Assembly (NCBI RefSeq): GCF_000208745.1
Contig: NC_030852.1
Span: forward strand, 10,022,985 to 10,086,984
DNA: 64,000 bases
From: Theobroma cacao
Taxonomy: Eukaryota; Streptophyta; Magnoliopsida; Malvales; Malvaceae
Direction: 5' to 3'
The position numbers and the translations under genes are program-made. Numbering within the stretch: the first letter of the stretch is position 1; every line of letters begins with the position of its first letter. The notes beneath the pieces were generated by a model that saw nothing but the letters and a program-made list of their open reading frames with translations, had not been told where the DNA came from and did no database searches. Below are positions 59,275-64,000 of this stretch, one piece after another.

Positions 59275-59286
59275 TGATATTAGAGC
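59275..59286 (+). other. Copia primer binding site (tRNA-Met type, mutated)
   Basis: TGATATTAGAGC, two transitions from TGGTATCAGAGC, just after the LTR end. Confidence 0.7.
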
Positions 59287-59330
59287 TTAACCCTTGAAAT
59301 TTAAGCTTAACATCCTAAAGGGTAGATCCA

Positions 59331-59366
59331 ATGGCTAGCCAAAGTTCTAGCGTTGTAGAGGGTTAA
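59331..59366 (+). pseudogene. Start of copia gag, truncated
   Basis: ATG opens MASQSSSVVEG and meets TAA after eleven codons. The MASQSSS start and its position after the PBS fit a copia gag start. The rest is lost at the junction with the next LTR. Confidence 0.5.
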
Positions 59367-59387
59367 TCCATAATAGCTCTCCTCTAT

Positions 59388-59991
59388 TGATAACTCTATT
59401 ATATAGAGTTATCTTGCCATATTTTGAGTGATAAAATCGCTAAATCTTTAAGTTTAGACAAAGTTTCAAGTAGTTTTCTTTGTTTTTCTTTAATTAGTTA
59501 ATGCATGTTGAGCTAGTTTACTTCAAGTTATTTTAGTTCACTTTTATGGTGAAAATGCCTATTTTTAGATACAGCTGATTTAGTTCCTATATTTTTAAGG
59601 TCCTCAAAAGAGAAAGGGTTAAGTGGCAAGTAATTGTACAAGTTGGCCAAGTGTAAACTTCATCAAACATGTCATGGTATTTTAGGCATAAGTTGAGCTA
59701 CGAAAGTCCAATCAATGTGATTTTTAGACCATTGGAAAGTAAAGAAAAAAGTCTACAACTTTTATTTTTATCACTTTGCCTAGCTCTAATCGAAACATGA
59801 TTAAAATCACATTAGAATAGCTGGACTATAACAGTTCTACACTAAGCAACTCAATGAGCCAAGAATACATGAATCCTATACAAGTCTATAAGTTTGGCAC
59901 CGTAGTACCAACACTGGCTTTTTAAAATTTAGATTTCTTGATTTTTTACTTTAAGACTCTAAAGGAGGGATATAAATAGGCCATTTTCTTT
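59388..59991 (+). mobile_element. Truncated Athila-type LTR
   Basis: Begins TGATAACTCTATTATATAG and is homologous to 50794 onward. It stops at 59991, shortly after its TATA box (59971-59978), where the antisense copia-like LTR begins. Its remaining 3' part is not present on the other side. Confidence 0.75.
59971..59978 (+). promoter_or_regulatory. TATA box of truncated Athila-type LTR
   Basis: TATAAATA lies about 13 bases before the truncation, so any transcript from it would run into the antisense LTR. Confidence 0.5.
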
Positions 59992-61707
59992 TGTTGGTAT
60001 ATGCTCTTGAGCCAATTGGATTAGTCAAGGTATATACATTGTCATTTAATGCATACTTAATTGCATAACTATATATGATAGAGGTTTTCCTTCATGTGAG
60101 TGCACTAATAAAGAGTTATTAAGTACTAATTGGATGAAGCCCAAGGAACATAAAGGCCTTGCAAGAGAATTGTAAAGTTGTTACAATTATAAGATCACTG
60201 TGCACCAAAGCCAAGTTCCTAAAATTGTTCTTGGTCATTGTATTGTCAAGACAAAGTATTAACAATGCTCAAAGATCGGTTCATGTTAAGCCTCCTTAAT
60301 TGGGAAGTAAGCAATCGATCTCGTAAAGTGAAGTATATAGGATACTTGAAGATAACGTATAGGTGCTTGTTAAAGAACAAAGTCATTAAACATGAACTGT
60401 TATGAGAACTCCATTTGGTATTTCACTCAACTGTCTATGGAATATGTTCTCATGTGATAGTCGTGCAACTAGTCATCTTGTATGGGGAATGACATACTTT
60501 GATTTCATCCCTACGGTTGGAGGCGACTAGATGCCTAAATAGGGTATTTTCGAGTATGCCATGAAGCATGCAAAGCTGAATGAGTGGTCAACAGAGGATT
60601 CATGACCCCAAGTGATATGAACAGATGTATCTCACTAGCTCTCAATTCTTGATTAACTTGTACAAAGTGTTTGGCCAAATCATGATGAATTTGAGGAAAG
60701 TTAGTTTCTTAAATTCATCAGATTAGTCATGAATTATGAGAACTAAAATGGAATGTCGTAAGTAGACACTGAACCATGCTTAATGACATATCTATGATAT
60801 TTGATGAAAGAATTGCATTGCACTAAGAGGCTTATCACTGAAAGGCTTTGTTAAATTCTTTAATTGATTTTCTAACATTTGGATGGTCATGATATATTGC
60901 TAGATGCCGCTCATGATCTATAAATATAAATCCATTGTCTAATTCATATTTGATTAGGATTTATATTTATTACCAACATGTTAAAAGCTTAATAAGTCAC
61001 ACACTTTAAGTGACATTTATGATTAAATAATGATAATTAATTAAGTTAGACTTAATTGAAACAAACCAAAATAAAGTGGAAAAATTAATTAAGTTCACAA
61101 GGACTTAATTGAATTAAAATACAACTGTTGTATTTAAGGTTACAACTTAGTTTGGCTATATAAATATGTTATGTTAACCAACTAAAGCTTTAAGCCTCTA
61201 GACACTTCTTAGCCACTTCATAAAAATAAAAAAAGAAATATAGTTTTCTTTGTCTGATAAAAATCAGATTCGGTAAGAATTTTTAGTTTTTTTTTTTGTT
61301 TTAGAAACATAAATTGCTGGCATTAGTAAAATCCTGCCTTTGAGAAGGTCTTATTCGATAATTGTGTGGATTACTGTTAGAGGCCAAACTCTTGGGTGGT
61401 TGAAGATTTGACAACTCTTAAAGGTGAAGAAACAAAAATTTGGACTGTAGGATTTTAGAATGTCTTATTCTCTTTTCAAGTTATTTTCTTCATCAAAAGC
61501 GATTTAATTGGCTCTTGATAACTATACCTAGAGCAAGGTATGTAACTCTTAAACTTATGAATATTCATAATTAATTTGAAAATTACTAGAAAAACACAAA
61601 CATTGATCTTGTAGGATTCGGCTGGTTCTCTAATTAAATGCTAGTTTATTTTTCTCACTGCATTATATTTTTAATTTCATGTTTAAGCATAAGGTCGAAT
61701 CCCAACA
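59992..61707 (-). mobile_element. Antisense copia-like solo LTR (1716 bp)
   Basis: TGTTGGTATATGC...CGAATCCCAACA, an inverted relative of 9690-14747 (shared tracts near 60500 and 60640). The flanking 5 bp are tcttt and tgttt, a 4-of-5 match. The flanks belong to different elements (Athila LTR on the left, copia pol on the right), so the match may be chance or the left flank was rearranged. Confidence 0.7.
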
Positions 61708-62207
61708 TGTTTAACAAATGAAGATTAGTTATGGAAAAATCTATTCATGTTGTTTTTTATGAGACTAATGTTGCACCAAGAAAGGCAGTGTATGATGATG
61801 ATGCAGATGGTATTGTGGAAAAAATTGAAAAGATGAACTTGGAGAATAAAGAAGATGATGAAGAGAACTCCAAGAAGAGAAATGAAGAAAAGCCATCATT
61901 GGAGGACTTGCAAATTGATGAACAACACAATGATTTTCTTAGAAGCTAGAAATTTGTATGAAATCTTCCTAAAGAGCAAATAATTGAAGGTCCCTTGAAA
62001 GGTGTCAAAACTAGAAGAGGAACAAAGGAAGCTTGTGAGATCGTGGCCTACATATAACAAGTGGAACCCCAGGAAGTTTGAGGAAGTTGAAAAAGAAAAA
62101 AGTTGGATGATGGCCATGAATTTGGTAAATTTGAAAGGAAAAAAAGTCTAGACCTTTGTTTCAAGGCCAACCAATTATCCAATCATTGTTGCCATGTGGA
62201 TATTTAG
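61708..62207 (+). pseudogene. Ty1/copia pol fragment between integrase and RT
   Basis: One frame reads FNK-stop-RLVMEKSIHVVFYETN, a highly acidic linker (EKMNLENKEDDEEN), then NLPKEQIIEGPLKGVKTRR. The start of RT (FERKKS; RPTNYPII in another frame; MWIF) is recognisable after further stops and shifts. The ESIHVVFDE-type motif and the PLKGVKTR block mark the end of copia integrase and entry into RT. It is interrupted right after WIF by the LTR starting at 62208. Confidence 0.8.
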
Positions 62208-64000
62208 TGTCAAGCCCTACTCTATTATATACTTGTCATGTCATTCATGTGCTTGATAGAATGTTTGCATAAGTGAATGTATCGAAAAATCGTTAAAAGT
62301 CGATATTATACCTAGTGGTACAATTAAGTTGATTAAAGCCCCGAACTAGGCCAAATAAAGATTTTACGATGTATTTGAGAGTTATTGAATCTTAGAATGT
62401 CTTAATATGATGATTCTGAATTCGAGGATTGATTTGGAGTTAATTCGAGAATTTTCAATAACGTAAGGACAAAATGGTCATTTTACCACCCAAGGGCAAA
62501 TTAGAATGTTGGATGATATTTTGATTAAATTTGATTAATTAGAGCATTATTTGAATTTGACAAGTGAAAAATTTCAATTTCAACATTTTTTCGAACATAG
62601 GGGTAAAACGGTCATTTTAAGTGTCCACGAGGACGTAATTAGAATTTTTAGAATTTCACACCACCATGACACTTATCAAACCTATGAATTTCACCCATTA
62701 TTTTTTTAAGTGAGAGATTATCTGTGGTGGGAATGAAATGCTTAATTATTAAGTTTTTAATCATGGACCAATTAAAAGGTGACAAATGCAAGCTTTAATG
62801 TTATTTTAATTGCCTATATAAACTCACTTAAAACCTTCACATTCACACTCTTATGGTCGGCCAAGCAAGGGAACAAAGAGAAAAAGAGAAGAACAAACCC
62901 TAGGAAAGAAAAATTCAAGAGAAATTGTTGGATTTCAAGGAATCAAGCAAGGAAAGGTCAGATTTTTTAATTTTAGCTTGTGATCTACCTTTCCCATGTA
63001 TTCTTTTTCATTCTCCATGGCTGAAAATTTAAGTTTTCAATAGGGAACCTTTGCTGGCTAAATCTAGAGAGAGAAGTTTTGGTGATGAATTTTGCTAGAT
63101 TTCATAATATCCTAGTGTTTTTAGTCATTTTGTGATGGATAACCCTTCAAGCAAGAAAATAAGCAAGAAAATCACAGGTCCTTCAATAACCCTCATTTGG
63201 CCGAGTTTTCTATAGGGCATGTTGATGATGGATTTGGTTGCAATTCATGTTATTTAGCTAGGAATTGATGAATTATGATGTTGGATATCAAAATCGAAAT
63301 GAATTTCGGTTACGGTGAATTAAGTCACAATTAAGCTCATTGAGGTACTTTGATGTATTTGGAATATTGGAAGTGTAATGAAGATATTTGGAGTTGAATT
63401 GGATATTTTGGCTAATTAAACGAGGCATAGTACGAGTTAGGTCGAATGCTAATTAAGTCCAATCATAACTGAACCCACGTAGAACACCGTCTTTAAGTGA
63501 TTATTCAGACAATTCTCATTCAATGTCATGCATTCATTTAGAGCCTGAAATACTTTTATAATAGTTTGGCACAAATATATTGAATTACGTGTCATGTATT
63601 ATGTATAGGTGGTGAGCCCTCTAATAAGGGTAAAGATATTGTGCCCGAGGACCAACAATAGGAGTACTCTAAACTCCTGCTATTGTGAGTAATAAGATGT
63701 TCATCTTAATTATCTAAAGTGGTTTATACTTGTTTTATGATTTTAAATAATAAGGTACTTAATTTGCAAATTATTATGTTTTACATTTTAAATGTTGGTT
63801 AAATGAATGAGATTTATAAATTATTCTGAAAATAAATTTTGATTTTCGAAATAGAGTAAGTGGAGGCTATACATTCTTATTATATATATATATATATCAT
63901 GATTTGAATTGATGGCTTATGAAATTGTGGTAGCATGAATGGCTGAAATTGGGGTTTTGTGAATTATATAAATTGTTTTGTCTTACATAGATAGGTTGGA
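62208..64000 (+). mobile_element. Family C LTR, sense, 5' part (runs off the window)
   Basis: TGTCAAGCCC at 62208 matches the sense start of the LTR at 16269-19055 (TGTAAAGCCC). Left flank tttag (62203-62207) is the expected target duplication; the right one is beyond the window. TATA box at 62815-62822, AAAATGGTCATTTTACC near 62470, and a donor-like GTGAGTAA near 63685. Confidence 0.85.
62815..62822 (+). promoter_or_regulatory. TATA box of family C LTR
   Basis: TATATAAA about 610 bases into the LTR. At the matching place, the minus strand of the copy at 16269-19055 has CTATAAAAATC. Confidence 0.5.

Larger units (their letters stand above)
57931..59387 (+). mobile_element. Sirevirus-like 5' LTR, PBS and gag start
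   Basis: LTR 57931-59272 (TGCTGACTCC...GAGATCGACA), PBS 59275-59286, then a short leader and gag start at 59331. It is cut off at 59387 by the Athila-type LTR. The copia pol at 61708-62207 may belong to the same element after a large internal deletion. Confidence 0.75.

Overview
The window looks like plant nuclear heterochromatin, most likely from a eudicot. It is AT-rich and consists almost entirely of long terminal repeat (LTR) retrotransposons. I found no convincing host gene, tRNA gene, rRNA gene or CRISPR array. Every protein-coding tract I recognise is retrotransposon gag, pol or env-like sequence, and all of it is broken by in-frame stops or frameshifts. Family names come from motifs, PBS/PPT layout and gene order read by eye; no database search was run. 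Layout 1-53.8 kb: this is a nest of insertions up to seven levels deep. (1) Outermost is the 3' part of a Sirevirus-like Ty1/copia element (52242-53814). (2) It is interrupted by an Athila/Tat-like Ty3 element whose pol starts left of the window and whose 3' LTR ends at 52241. (3) The Athila RNase H is split at base 601 by a chromovirus-like Ty3 element, E1 (602-45576, target-site duplication tctcg). (4) E1 is split between protease and reverse transcriptase by E2 (5487-37534), a non-autonomous element with long LTRs and an almost non-coding internal region. (5) E2 carries two insertions: a copia-like solo LTR (9690-14747), itself containing a solo LTR (10658-13638), and an antisense non-autonomous element E3 (15871-33902). 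(6) E3 carries an antisense solo LTR in its own 3' LTR (16269-19055) and another in its internal region (24816-30156). (7) That last LTR contains a further antisense solo LTR (26832-29756). E1's 3' LTR also holds an inverted LTR (42655-45021). Most boundaries are fixed by TG...CA ends plus 5-bp target-site duplications. Layout 53.8-64 kb: a poorly classified relic, an antisense Athila-type LTR with adjacent internal sequence (55356-57930), a Sirevirus-like 5' LTR with PBS and the first codons of gag (57931-59387), a truncated Athila-type LTR (59388-59991), an antisense copia-like solo LTR (59992-61707), a copia pol fragment (61708-62207), and the start of another solo-type LTR interrupting that pol (62208 to the window end). 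How it fits together: E1 carries the only complete set of chromovirus-like gag-pol domains in the Ty3 LTR group, but its integrase has lost catalytic residues. E2 and E3 share its PBS type, LTR 3' module and internal length without its genes, so they were probably moved in trans by relatives of E1. All LTRs in this group share a hairpin-forming tandem array, a CTGCAG-centred palindrome, and a donor/acceptor pair resembling an intron in the LTR leader. These shared non-coding modules are the most interesting content of the window.
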